The notes beneath the pieces are model-generated. The model did no database searches. It was not told the DNA's origin and saw only the letters and a program-made list of their open reading frames with translations. DNA of 64,000 nucleotides from Neolentinus lepideus HHB14362 ss-1 (Eukaryota; Basidiomycota; Agaricomycetes; Gloeophyllales; Gloeophyllaceae), in the NCBI GenBank assembly GCA_001632425.1, contig KV425645.1, positions 1-64,000 on the forward strand. Direction: 5' to 3'. A program made the position numbers and the translations under genes. Positions 33,901-44,938 of the stretch are shown here, piece after piece. How positions within the stretch are numbered: position 1 is the first letter of the stretch; each line of letters begins with the position of its first letter.

Positions 33901-35212
33901 AATACTTTCTCACTTAATCTAGGCAAGGTTACAATTGGATCATGATGCCCTATTGTTGTGGCAAGCTGCCTTGCGCAATGTTGTCTCGCTGGACAGCATC
34001 GATGGCACTCGCAGTCTTGTGGAACTTCTTCCCCTAGCTATCCGACTACAATCAGATGATATGGATGTAGTGGGCGATGTCATCGGCATCGTGGAGTCCT
34101 ACCTGATCTTGGACGCTCCTCGCGTCTTACAGGTGAGAGTTCAAGAGCGATGATTGAGAAGGGATCTTGACCATGCAATTAGATGTATGCTATCGACCTG
34201 TTCAAGTCGTACGAGAGTATACTTCCCAAAATAGTCTCGGCAGACCAGAAAAATATGCTGGTCACTCTCCAACTACTTGTGCAGATTGCACCTCCTCAGC
34301 TTTGGGCAGAGCCTCTGCATGTCTCGGGTCTCTTCGCTTCACTGATGAGACCCTTGGTTGATGACAATGTAAGGGGTCCCTTAACTCACTCAATCTTGTT
34401 GCTCAACCCATGGCTATGAATGCTGGTAGCTTTCCGTCTCAATCCTCACGGAACACATCTACGTTCTGGCACGAATTGTGGTCGCAGACCGAGACATGTT
34501 TATGCGATTGATGTCTGCTGCCGCGGCACCGATGAACACAACTGAAAGCGCCCTCTGGGAAGCACTTTTGGACCAGTGGTGGTCACGGGTATGTCTTACG
34601 CAGGATAAATACCAGTTTTCGCTAATCACATGTTACAGTTCGACAACATGTCGGAACCTCGGCACCGCAAACTTGTGGCAATGGGTATCGCGAATCTGAT
34701 TTCCACAGGTCGCCCGGAAGTTCTTGAGCGTTTGCCGGACGAGATCTTCAATCTATGGCTAGATGTATTCGGTGAGATCAAGGAAGCACAAGAACAAGCT
34801 AGTGATTATAACCAAATTCAGAACGGAGGGTATGCACTTCTCTTTGCTTCAGCTGAAATGCGCTTGACACAAGTTCTTTTAGACCGCAGCTCACTTTGTA
34901 CTGGGACCGCGCTGAGCCTTCTGAGAGCGCTTTCTGGGAACCAGCGAAAGAGACACCAGAGGGTGATCGTCGCAAAGCCGTAAGTCCGAGTCCAAGTCGA
35001 CTGCCCTGTTCTTCCACTACGAATGCCACTTGCCTTAGATTTTCGACAATGACCCTATCCGCACTATTCAACTCACGACGTTTGTCGCCGCACGCCTGCA
35101 AGAAGCTGAAGTAGCCTTGGGCGGCGGGAATGTATTGCAGACGGAGTACCTGGCCAAGGCGGATCCCCTTGTTGTGCAACACATACAAAAGGGGCTGAGC
35201 AGCGGTTTATGA
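30981..35212 (+). CDS. KAP120: Importin-11 / Kap120-type karyopherin
   Basis: Importin-beta superfamily receptor that carries cargo through nuclear pores under Ran control; Kap120 is also linked to 60S assembly. At least fifteen exons across 4.2 kb. The N-terminal importin region is visible: DPALMERSTFRLKSMLDYFGAYDALHEIAAQKSVPLPVRQQAIIQFKNSALSHWR in outline, followed by RIRQRCLSFLDEPDEMIAGCNEIIVAKIARHDYPNNW. HEAT repeats fill the rest, for example SYPIIKRRIAWVIGKW and VLFAEPLHVSGLFASLMRPL in outline. The C-terminus DPIRTIQLTTFVAARLQEAE ending HIQKGLSSGL fits importin-11 proteins. Expected length is about 1000 residues; I did not sum all exons. Orthology to Kap120 rather than another importin is likely but not proven. 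Confidence 0.83.
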
Positions 35213-35458
35213 ATCTGGATGCTCTTGAAACTCTATGCTATCGAAACTATGCTCTCGAAACTCTGATCAAAACCATATTGCTAGAACCGTAGATCTACGT
35301 AATCTAATTTTGCACCGACCTCATGTTGTCAGCCTAATACCTTGAGTAATTTTTGTTGGGGCCTTGTGTTCTACTCTAATGTTTGAAGGATTTGCACAAT
35401 ACTTCCGAGGCATTGCAGTTGCAATGAGACTGGCAGCCAACTGAACTCTCGAGGTTGA

Positions 35459-37017
35459 TTAAGCATGATCCGACATCACACTCTCGCTATAACTACCCAT
35501 CGACCCCGAGACACTCATATCCGTACTCCCGAAGTCGGAGCTAAACTCGTAGTCGTCAATCCCGCTCTCACCCTCCTCCATTTCCATCTCAACCGTTAGC
35601 CGATCCACGGATCGCACTGGTTCCGTGCACCGCAGGCACTCCCATACCTCCCCAGCATCGGCAGCACGGATCATTCGCTCGGCGAGGCAGAAATAACAGT
35701 AGACGTGAGAGCAGGAAGTGATATAGGGCGTGTGAATTGGGTACATTGGTGCGCTCCCCTCGTCGGTCGATTCGGTCGATGTGGAGGTGGTGTTTATATC
35801 GGCATTCACGGAGATGAGAGAACCGGCGGAACCAGCTGCAGCCAGGCTGAATGAGGCGTTCTCTGCGCAGATAGCGCATTGATCGGGGCTTAGTGCGTGG
35901 TATTTGGCCAATGGTTTTCGTCCAGCCTTATTTCGATCGTCGCTGGTGATGCCTAGCGCGCTACGAGCAGGTGCCGGGACGAGCGACGATAGAGTGATCT
36001 GGGAGGCTAGGCGCATCACACGTCGGCGGAACGCACGAACGTTGATTAGGGGTAGGAGAAAGAGCAGGAATTCCTAAAGAATTGGATATTGGATGGTAGC
36101 CTTGAGTTTATAGTCGAATGAATGGGAAGGACGTGAACGTACGGTGAAGGCGTGCCAGACCATCTGGCGGTTCATAAATTCGTAACTAACGTTGCGTCTG
36201 GTGAGGCGTTGAGAGGGCACGAGCTCCATCTGTAATAGCCTATCTGCCAGAGTACGATACCTGGCGTAGGGGAAACAAATCGACAGCGATGAGGCACATA
36301 TAGTGGTATTTGGGGCTCGGTACCTTACCTTCCATCGTTCAAGAACAGAATGAAATTCATCAGACCTAGCAAACTATGAATAGATTCCATGCGAATCAGG
36401 TTGTCCCAGATTCTTCGCCTGCGGTCGCGCAAGGGGGCATCTGGCCAAGCCCTTGATAATGCATGTGAGCGAAGACGGGTATGTAGATATGGTATAAGGA
36501 CTGTTAATGCGCCGTGTACTAGAAGGGTGCGGTAGGGAAGTCCGGAGGCTGCATCACAAAGATGCTTTGGTATTCAGTGTATGCTGTTATGTATACCAGA
36601 AGGGTTTCTCACATGAAGGGTATGTGCCAGGGGTGGGAGGGACTCGGTACCTCAGATTTTGAAGTTTAGCGCCGTAGCTCGCTCCGTCTGACCAAATGGA
36701 CAACTTGTACAAGGTCAATTGAATGATGAGGGCAAGTTCCGGTTCGAAACGAGCTTTCAAAGATGACTGTCGACGTTCAATAAAGTCATTTGCAGTAGCA
36801 CGCTACGTACGTTAAATAGCGCCAACGCTTTATTCAGAGGATCCTGGAGCATATGCAGAAGCTCCGCGTCCAGCAGTTCCGCGTCCAACTGGCCTACTCG
36901 CAAGACCCTTGGGGTGGGGGCGTCTCCGGTCGTCAGAGCATCTCTAGCAATCTGGAATTTCGCATGTGCATCAACCCAAGCCTGCTGCCACGGAGAGGGC
37001 AGGTCGGAGGCAGACAT
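35459..37017 (-). CDS. PEX2: Peroxisome biogenesis RING ligase Pex2
   Basis: Subunit of the Pex2-Pex10-Pex12 ubiquitin-ligase channel in the peroxisomal membrane that ubiquitinates and recycles the import receptor Pex5. The N-terminus reads MSASDLPSPWQQAWVDAHAKF with LDAELLDAELLHMLQDPLNKAL. ARFEPELALIIQLTLYKLSIW, GASYGAKLQNLRYR and YRTLLVHGALTVLIPYLHTRLR are the conserved Pex2/Pex12 membrane domain. FLLFLLPLINVRAFRRR follows. The C-terminal RING shows CAIC, an unusually long Ser/Thr-rich loop (about 45 residues), then TSCSHVYCYFCLAERM and CLRCTEPV. The extended acidic tail ends SESVMSDHA. Start is the ATG 153 bases from the divergent FRS2 start. Confidence 0.86.
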
Positions 37018-37072
37018 TGCCAGCTGAGATAGATGGCGGCAGCAGTAGCATCAGCGGGAGCAAGAGACAGGA

Positions 37073-37080
37073 ATCACGTG
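37073..37080 (+). promoter_or_regulatory. RTCACGTG E-box between PEX2 and FRS2
   Basis: ATCACGTG, whose CACGTG core ends 91 bases before the FRS2 ATG, the same distance as the matching word upstream of FRS1. The region is a 153-base bidirectional promoter also serving PEX2. Confidence 0.45.
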
Positions 37081-37101
37081 TATAAGAAGCATCAAAGTAA
37101 T

Positions 37102-37110
37102 CGAGTCAAT
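37102..37110 (-). promoter_or_regulatory. Gcn4/CPC1-like element upstream of FRS2
   Basis: Reads ATTGACTCG on the minus strand, identical to the nine bases at 21893-21901 upstream of FRS1. TGACTC is the core of the fungal amino-acid starvation response site. Confidence 0.45.
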
Positions 37111-37170
37111 CTAGTTCTATCTAGCTTCTTCGTCTGCTTGATCTGCTGGCCTGTAAACACTGCAGCTGCG

Positions 37171-39298
37171 ATGGCTGAAGCTTTACAGCAATTAATCCTT
37201 GATACGTTGGATACGCATGGAACGATCAGGGATACCCGTACACTCGTAATACCCGGGCAAAAGGAGGCAGCAGCATCCCAAGATGCTCAGGTCAGTATAC
37301 TTGGAGCTCTGAATTCTTTGGCTAGCCGCGATGTATGTCAGTTTCCACTCATTGAAAGAAGCACGTGTTTGAAATGTGCTCTAGATGATAACATATACGA
37401 CACATGAGACTCTGTCGCACGTCCTTACTCCTGAAGGTGCTCAGATCGCCTTAGAGGGTTCTCATGAAGCTCGTGTATGGGCCGCGCTTCCCTCTAAGGG
37501 AGAAGGGGAACCAGTGTCCCCGGCGGAGCTGAAACAAAAAGTAGGCGATGAGGCAGCCAAAGTCGGCCAGGGTCGTGCATTCAAAAACGGATGGATTGCG
37601 AAGGAAGGAAGCGGTCTGGTCAAACTGGTCTGTAGTCAGTTATTGTCTGTGTCTATTGTGATGTACATGATGTACCAATCGTTGAACGAAGTAGGCTTTG
37701 TCAATACAAGATAAGACTCAGCTTGATATGCGGGAGGTTGACTCGACCGGAACTTTGAAAGACGGGGAGAAAGCCTTAGCAGAGCTAAGAAAGCGAAAAC
37801 TGATCATCCAGAGGTAAAAGAATTATTCTACTTTGTTCTTTCACGTTCTCAAAATGTATCAGAAAAGGGCAGTGGTTCGCAGTTCAGAAAGGACCCAGCT
37901 TCAGTACATCGATTGCGAAGCTAGAAACGGACCTTACGGTCGAGTCACTAACATCGTATGTTATCTGCTCTTTATTTCTATTCCGTATTGTCTAAATATT
38001 CATTCAGAGGCGCGTGGAAAACGGCAACCTTCAAGAAGTACAACTTCGAGGCTGATGGTATCCCGACAAATGGTGGTGCTCTTCATCCGCTCCTCAAAGT
38101 GCGCGAAGAGATCAGGAATATCTTCCTTGAAATGGGGTATGCTACGTTGTATCACCAATATATCATCAGTCTCATCCGTACCCCAGCTTCACTGAGATGC
38201 CAACGTCATCCTTCGTAGAGTCCGGTTTCTGGTGTTTCGACTCTCTCTTCGTTCCTCAACAACACCCAGCAAGAGAAGTCCAGGATACGTTCTACCTCTC
38301 CGGTAAGTCAAATCCAACTCTCCCCTTTCATCCGCTGATTGCCGATAGATCCCTCTGTCTCTCTCCCACCACCAAAGTCGTACTACGAGCGCGTGTCCAA
38401 AGTGCACGAGCACGGCGGCTTCGGCTCGACCGGCTACCGCGCCCCCTGGTCGGATGCCGAGTCGCGGAAGCTGCTCTTGCGTACACACACGACTGCCTCT
38501 TCATCCGCTATGCTGTACAAACTTGCCGCGCGGTGTCGAGGCGAAGCCGATACCGACGCCGTCGATCACGCCGACCTTGCGCACGAGCACGGGAAAGTTC
38601 TCGCGCAGACTTCGGGCGGGGCAGGGTCCGTGCCGTCCGGCAGTGTAGCGACAGGGCAGGATGACGGATTCAGACCGGCAAAGTTGTTCAGCATTGACAG
38701 GGTATTTAGAAACGAGACGATGGATGCGACACATTTGGCAGAGTTCCACCAGGTGGAGGGGGTGGTTGCAGACAAGGGCATCACGTTGGGTGACCTGCTT
38801 GGTATGGCTTAGTCGTGGTGCAGGTATCCGGATCAATGCTAAACCCATGGGTTTATTAGGCTTCATGAAGGTGTTCTTCGAGAAGCTCGGGCTCGAGAAT
38901 CTGCGTTTCAAGCCTGCGTATAACCCTTACACAGAGGTCTGCCGCCAACACTCTTCTCTATGATTTTTCCTGAACCGGATGTCATTTTCCTTTCGCAGCC
39001 GTCTATGGAGATTTTCGCTTTCCACCCACAGCTCAAGAAGTGGGTCGAGATCGGCAACAGTGGTATGTTCAGACCTGAGATGCTTGAGCCGATGGGCTTC
39101 CCCAAGGACGTGCGCGTTCTTGGCTGGGGTCTGGGATTAGAGAGGCCGACCATGATTAGGTGAGTTTAAGCAACGTCATGTCGCTAGCGATAGTGTTACT
39201 TACATGCATCGAGATACGGCATCACCAACATTAGAACTTTGGTCGGACATAAGGTGTCGATCGAGGGTGTTGAGAAGAGTCCGGCAGTGATGTTCTGA
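37171..39298 (+). CDS. FRS2: Phenylalanyl-tRNA synthetase alpha subunit, cytosolic
   Basis: Catalytic chain of cytosolic PheRS, a class II aminoacyl-tRNA synthetase. The N-terminal winged-helix region starts [19 protein letters not shown] and contains [30 protein letters not shown] in outline. [14 protein letters not shown] and [26 protein letters not shown] open the core. Motif 1 precedes [23 protein letters not shown]. Motif 2 is [25 protein letters not shown] in outline. [18 protein letters not shown] and [15 protein letters not shown] bind Phe, and motif 3 is [17 protein letters not shown]. About eight introns. ATG 37171 was preferred, although an upstream in-frame ATG at 37033 could give a 46-residue extension. 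Its beta partner is FRS1. Confidence 0.95.
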
Positions 39299-39555
39299 GC
39301 CCGCCGGGGAGCCAATAGATAACAAACGAGCGTGTACGATGTGCTGCAAAGCGAAGTAGTCCTGAATTATCTCAAGGCGCCACCCCATTATAAGCAATGA
39401 AAAATAGCTCTGTTAGTAAAGCAGCTATATAACACATAAAATACGGATAAGTAATATACAAGCTGATCTAAATTAGCACCTGTTGAAGGCGGTGAACATC
39501 CTATCGATATATCTACTTACCATACCTAAATCCAAGTCCGGTCAAACGTCCGTAA

Positions 39556-41634
39556 CTACAATGCAGCATCCGACAACCCAGCCACCTCGATTACACCTCC
39601 GATCAAATGCAAACTGCCCGTGATCAATACTTGGACCTTCTTTTCATTATCGCACTGCTCTTCCAGCTCGCGGATAACCTTGACAGCGCTCTCGACGGAG
39701 GGGAGTACGTGGATGTTGGTGGCGGGAAAGTCAGGGAGGAGCGTTGACCACGCTGATGCCAAATCCTTTTGGGTTTTTAGAGCGGCGAGCTCGTCTTCCG
39801 GGATGGCGTGGGTTGTGAGGTCTAATCCACGCGCATTATTTATCACCTGATCATGAAGATGTGTAGACAAGGACTTACCGCTCTTGAACGTTCCGGAGGA
39901 GTAGGTAACATTGGTGCAGAAGATGACTTGGTCGAAGAACTTTGCGCTTTCTTCGGTTGAGTTGTGGACCTTCAGCTGTTCGCCAATCTTGGCAAGCATG
40001 ACGCCTAGCAGAGCAGACCCTGTCCGTCCACCTGTGCAGTTGAAGATGAGCGCTCTTGTAGATCGACTGTATACCCCACGTCAGTAATTGCCAGGAGCCA
40101 GGTGTGGTGGTGGGGAGACATACCGTGTGTCGGCTCGCAGAGCAGTATCTGGGCTGACAAGCCACTCCATGCAAGCGTTCAAGCTCTCGATGGTGTGTGC
40201 GCCATCCAAGAACCACGTGGTGTTTGTGCTCTTCGGGTCAGGGACAGACTGGCAGCGACCGGGCCATTTCGTGCGCTTCAGACCTTCGACAAAGGGTTCT
40301 GGCAGGGGATCGTCAAATGTTGTCGATGCGTGCAGTCGGAGAAATGTGCGCGACATGGCTACGGCGAGCGCTGCGTTTTGGGTTTGATGGTGACCAGCGA
40401 GACCTGAAATTGGTCAGAAAATGATGAGACGGATGTGCGCGAATGTGATACCTAGTTTGATCTTTTCCAAGTCTGCAGTTGGGGTGATGACCTCGAAGCT
40501 CGACGCCTGATGTGGGGTTGAATAAGGACTATAACTCAACCTCAGGGTGGCCAGATCATACCCTGAGTTCTGTGGCTCTCTCTTTGAGCATAGTCATGCC
40601 TTCCTCGGGCTGGTTGACAGTGAATGCAGGGACGCATTCCTTATAAATGCCTCCCTTCTGCCATGCGATTTCTCGCAGTGTTCTGCCAAGTACGCTGACA
40701 TGGTCGATTCCAAGAGAAGTCACTCCAGTAACTACAGGCTTGGGAACGACGTTCGTGCTGTCGTATGTACCGCCGACTCCCACTTCGAGGATCGTGGCGT
40801 CAACCTTCAGTGAAAATGAGCTGGTACGTCACAATGACCAGCAGGCTTTATCTCACCTTGAGGCTAAGGAATGCGTGAAACGCAACAAGTGTCACAAAAC
40901 GGAAGTAGGCAGGTTTCAGGGATGTGCTTGGGAATTTGCGCTGATGATAAGGCTAGTCAGAATCATGAATTTGTGAAGAGAAAGGACTAGTACAGTCGTG
41001 TTGTTATCTAACCGGTCCCACACTTCAAAGAAATACTGTGCAAATTGATCTTCGGATATTGGCGCTCCGTTGATGCGAATCCGCTCCCGCACAGCAACTA
41101 GATGCGGAGACGTGTATAGACCTAAGAGGATTGTCCGTGAGAATGTGGAGAGATGGCATTTTGCAGAGTAGCATACCAACTTTCCAGTCTGGCTTAGTAC
41201 GCCGGAGAATCGAATCCGTGAAGGCAGACGTTGAGCCTTTTCCCTTGGTTCCGGTGACATGTATAACGTTGAGTCGATTCAAATCTTCCGGCTACGTGGC
41301 TTGGTGTAAATACAGTCACCATTCATGACAGACTACCTACAGTGTACCCTATTCTCTGCAGATATTCCAGCATTTCTGGTATTGCAAACTCGCTCATGCG
41401 GCCGCCAGACGCGCGCAAGGCCTCGAGTGTGGCTGCATTGGACTGCAGAGAGTTGAGGCTGTCGACTGCATCGCTGTAGGTCCTAGTCGACATGGTACGG
41501 AAAGAGAACGTCCGGCCCAATGCCCGGGAAAGCGAAGATAAGAGCGCTCGCATGGAGCGCAGCGCTGAATTTTCCCAACGGAAACCACCAAAGTCGGCGT
41601 TATACGCTCGCAATTCTACAAAAACGATAATCAT
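39556..41634 (-). CDS. MET7: Folylpolyglutamate synthase
   Basis: Adds gamma-linked glutamates to folates using ATP, retaining them in cytosol and mitochondria for one-carbon metabolism. Motifs in order: P-loop VTGTKGKGST, LYTSPHLVAVRERIRING, VGVGGTYDSTNVV, SLGIDHVSVLG, WQKGGIYKECVPAFTV, GLAGHHQTQNAALA, WPGRCQ, WFLDGAHTIESLNACMEW and a C-terminal glutamate-ligase domain ending GGVIEVAGLSDAAL. Three candidate starts exist in one frame: 41634, 41553 and 41493. The 41553 form would begin MRALLSSLSRALGRTFSFRT, a convincing mitochondrial presequence, while 41493 (MSTRTYSDAVDSLNSLQ) matches the usual cytosolic start. Both may be used. The first intron follows RIGYT, and the next exon opens PEDLNRLNVIHVTG. 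Confidence 0.95.
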
Positions 41635-41714
41635 GCACTGATCCGGGTCCCGACTGATTAGATCCGTGACCGTTACTCGTCCTGATTGGTCCGGAAAGTG
41701 CCGGACGTAAGACT

Positions 41715-41720
41715 TATATA
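41715..41720 (+). promoter_or_regulatory. TATA-like element, FPGS/BRCT divergent promoter
   Basis: TATATA between the FPGS start region and the BRCT gene. It lies 129 bases before the chosen BRCT start (41849) and 24 bases before an earlier in-frame-unlinked ATG at 41739. Being palindromic it could serve either direction. Confidence 0.35.
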
Positions 41721-41848
41721 GCCCCTAAAACTCGAACAATGCCAGCCACAACCGCGACGAAAGTGTCTCAGAAGGGGCGGGGACGCGTCTCCAATGGTAT
41801 TCTGACCACCATCTTTCAGGACAGTCTCCTTGTATATATTGTATCAAC

Positions 41849-42742
41849 ATGGACCAATTTGTTACCGTCAAGAAGCATGCGACGACACGTCAAGCTCCAG
41901 ACGTCGAGAAGGAGAAAACGCGTCCCTCGTTCAGATACCAGCCATACGGTGTGAGCAAGTCAAAGGAGAGAAGCTATGAAGAGTGGAAGGCTACCAAGCG
42001 CACCGAGAAGTAACACATACGACCCATGCTTGATACTCGTAGTTGACTCCTGTCCAGAATTCTCGCTCGCCTGCCCAAAGACGGTGAAAAGCCATCCGCG
42101 CCTGCCCTCACCAAGCATCTCCTCAGCACTTTGGGTGATGAATCCAATCCAATCACTCACTCCGACATCAGACATCGCTCAGGAACGTTGAACTGCAACT
42201 CAGCGCAGCATCGTCAGCTTACTTTTGATCTCCTGTAGACTATATCACCTCCGCCGCCACGGGCCATCAACGTGGCGAAGGACGTGGTAACCGAGGTCAA
42301 TACCTGCAAGACAGAACCAAGAAGTTAGAAGAACAGAACGCCCCTACCGGAACCGCTGCTTGCAAGCCCATGACCAATGTCCGCATTTATATCGACGGTT
42401 ACCTCGCACATACTACCGACATCGAGATGAAGAGGATCGTTGTCGAAGCAGGCGGACGTGCAATGTATGCCACTCACCTTGAAATGTTGTTCGAGCTGAT
42501 ATGAACCGAGATGCAGGCAAACAGCCTCCGGGTGTACACATATCTTGACGTCTCAGCAGTTGAGCGGCTCCAAGACGCATAAGCACCTCACCACGAAGGC
42601 GCGCAACAAGGTGCACGTCGTCAGACCTGAGTGGGTGACAGACAGCATCAAGGCGGGCAAGAGGCTCCCAGAGCGTACCTACTCTGTTGTCAAGGATCAT
42701 GCCCAGCGAAGTTTGGTGGATATGTTCGCAATCCAGAAGTGA
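41849..42742 (+). CDS. Small single-BRCT-domain protein
   Basis: Exons 41849-42009, 42058-42134, 42239-42464 and 42517-42742 sum to 690 bases, giving 229 residues. The N-terminal half is basic and disordered (MDQFVTVKKHATTRQ, then YQPYGVSKSKERSYEEWKATKR). A BRCT fold occupies residues ~135-220: VRIYIDGYLAHTTDIEMKRIVVEAGG, THILTSQQLSGSKTHKHL, HVVRPEWVTDSIKAGKRL with the expected Trp. The GYL...GG spacing and the xxPEWVxDSI helix resemble the Rev1 BRCT, but no polymerase domain follows. BRCT domains bind phosphopeptides or DNA ends, so a role in DNA damage signalling is plausible yet unproven. The third-exon acceptor and the start are the least sure points. Confidence 0.72.
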
Positions 42743-43259
42743 TCATGATATGAATTAATATACCTTTCTCTTCCTGTCAACTTTCGGGTTATCCAGTGCT
42801 CAGCCTAGCAGATACTATTCATCGGCTTTTTTCAGCGACAATCAACGCTGACTGCATTTTAGGGTACCTTTATTGATGATGGCAACAGCAGTCTATTGCT
42901 TCAGACGTGTCCCGAGCTTAGAACTTGCTGGAGATGCATGTGTACGCCGTGTAAGACCAATCACATTCCAGATCGCCAAAACGGCGATGGCGGGCGGGCC
43001 GCGCTCCTTCCATTACGTATCTACTCAAAGCTACCCCATATACGCGGGATCGCTACAGCATCTCCCTATGGACCGAGCGCTCACGCGTTATAATCAGCTG
43101 ATGCGCCGTTACCTTTCTGCCTCTATGCTGTGGAAAAGACATCATGGATTTTGGGTCACGAGTCGATGTGATCAACGCGCTACCTGTGCAGGGTTGAAGT
43201 ATTTATTGAATCATGATGTTGGGGACGTTCGTGCAGGCCGTCTGCGGCAATACTAAAAG
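42743..43259. other. Intergenic, epimerase upstream
   Basis: About 520 bases. A 127-codon plus frame at 42873-43256 (MMMATAVYCFRRVPS) has no recognised domain, no TATA and a composition unlike the neighbouring genes. I treat it as non-coding promoter sequence of the epimerase. Confidence 0.4.
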
Positions 43260-44938
43260 ATGTTCTTGTCACAAGCTGCTCTGCTCTGCTTACCCTTAAT
43301 CGTCTCGGCAGCGGTCACTGAGCGATGGCCGGCACCAGACGTAAGTCGGACGACTACTGCAACTCTGCAAGTGCACTGACTGACCTACGGTGCTTTCAAT
43401 AGCCTCTTGAGGTGGTCAAACTGGTCGCCCCCGACGGATCAGCGAGGGCCAATTTCATCGCCCGAGGAGCTACTCTCACGAATTTCTGGGTGAAGGACAA
43501 TGTAAGCACTACTCGCCAGCATCGGGATACAGTTTATGAGTTTTGGCGAATTTCTTCTGCACAGAGCGGGAGGTTTCGTGATATAATTCTGGGGTTTGAT
43601 AACCATGCAAGTCCGCGGTAACATTCCCGCCGACCTTGTTCTCTGATTTCTGTTTACTATACACAGACGAATTACCTCACGGACAACCTGGGCCATCCTT
43701 ACTTCGGGCCCGTAGTCGGCAGGTCCGTCAAATGCTCTGAATTATTACGCGGAAAACTCACGACTGCCTCCTACAAAGGTATGCCAATCGTATCAAGAAC
43801 GGCACGTTCTCTATCCCCATTTCAGCTCATACGCCGCCATCTGGACCTAACGTATATCATACGCCTGAAAATGAGAATAACGGTAAACAGCTTGTTCGAC
43901 AGGCCCTTCTTTCCTCGATAATTCAATGCTGGATTGTTAGGCACTGATACCCTACACGGCGGTACCGACGGTTTCGACCGTCGTACATGGACAATCGCCA
44001 AGAAGTCGCAAAGTTCTGTCACCTTCACCCTTCTGGATCCAGCCGGCATGCAAGGCTTTCCCGGAGATGTCTACACGGAGGTACTGAAATCCTCTACTCC
44101 ATGATAAATCCATGTAGGCTTACTTTCCGTAAGGTCGTGTACACCCTCGAACCGAACTCAACATGGACGATCACAATGCACGCTACAGCAGACAAGAGGA
44201 CCCCGATCATGCTCAGCGGACATCATTACTGGAATTTGGAAGCATATGAGGAGACCCAGGACCTCTCGGGCCATTACGCACAGTTCAATGCCTCCCGAAT
44301 CATAGGCGCGAATGACCAGCTTATCCCCAACGGGACTCTGCTGGACGTCGCGGAGACGCCCGCGGATTTCCAGACGGCGAAGTCGCTTGGAGAGGCTATC
44401 AATGCCACGGTGGCGGGCCAGTATTGTGGTGCTGGTATGTGGATAGCCTGATGCTTGTGCTGAGAACTATTAATACTGACTGAGTCTGTTAGGCTGTGTT
44501 GGATTTGACAACTGCTGGGTGTATGACAACAATACGAGCAAGAGCCCCATCTTCTCCCTCTGGAGCGTGAACTCTGGAATCAGGTACGTAGCGCAATGGT
44601 TAGATTGAATCTGCCTCTGATAATGGAGTTACGCAGGATGGATGTGATCACCGACCAGCCTGCCCTTCAGGTAAGCGATCCATTCGTCGTATCACTCGAA
44701 CTGACATGTTGTGCCATAGGTGTACACTTGCGATGGCATCTACAACGCCAGCCTTCCCATACCGCGGAAGGCGGATCAGGGAGGCCCAAGCTCCTTCTAT
44801 GAGGATCACTCGTGCTTGGTGGTCGAGCAGGAGTCTTGGATCGATGCTATCAACAACCCCAGCTTCGGTATCGACCAAGTTTATGGCCCAGGACGTGACT
44901 ATCATTGGGAGTCGTCGTATATCTTTTCCACTGTATGA
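43260..44938 (+). CDS. Secreted aldose 1-epimerase (mutarotase)
   Basis: Interconverts alpha and beta anomers of aldoses such as glucose and galactose. A signal peptide (MFLSQAALLCLPLIVSAAVTE) implies secretion or vacuolar entry. Family motifs in order: LEVVKLVAPDGSARANFIARGATLTNFWV, DIILGFDNHTNYL, HPYFGPVVGRYANRI, DTLHGGTDGFDRRTW, VYTLEPNSTW, MLSGHHYWNLEAY and a late segment with DGIYNASLPIPRK ending in RDYHWESSYIFSTV. The His of LHGG and the His-His of GHHYWNL correspond to catalytic positions of galactose mutarotases. Several sequons (NST, NAS, NGT, NAT, NNTS) support passage through the secretory pathway. About eight introns; length about 400 residues. Confidence 0.88.

Noticed and set aside
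37033..37170. 46-codon N-terminal extension of FRS2 from ATG 37033
   Set aside because: Overlaps the promoter elements shared with FRS1 and lies only 16 bases from the PEX2 start; MAEALQQLI at 37171 aligns with family starts.
21949..39298. Reading the region as a metabolic gene cluster
   Set aside because: The genes between the PheRS subunits (Bsd2, orphan, EMC10, importin-11, PEX2) have unrelated roles and no biosynthetic enzymes are present.
41739..41848. Alternative start MPATTATKVSQKGRG for the BRCT gene
   Set aside because: Only 24 bases after the TATA box and no usable intron joins it in frame to the BRCT exons.
42873..43256. 127-codon plus-strand open frame before the epimerase
   Set aside because: No domain, no splice structure, no promoter signal and its stop directly abuts the epimerase start; best read as leader or promoter sequence.
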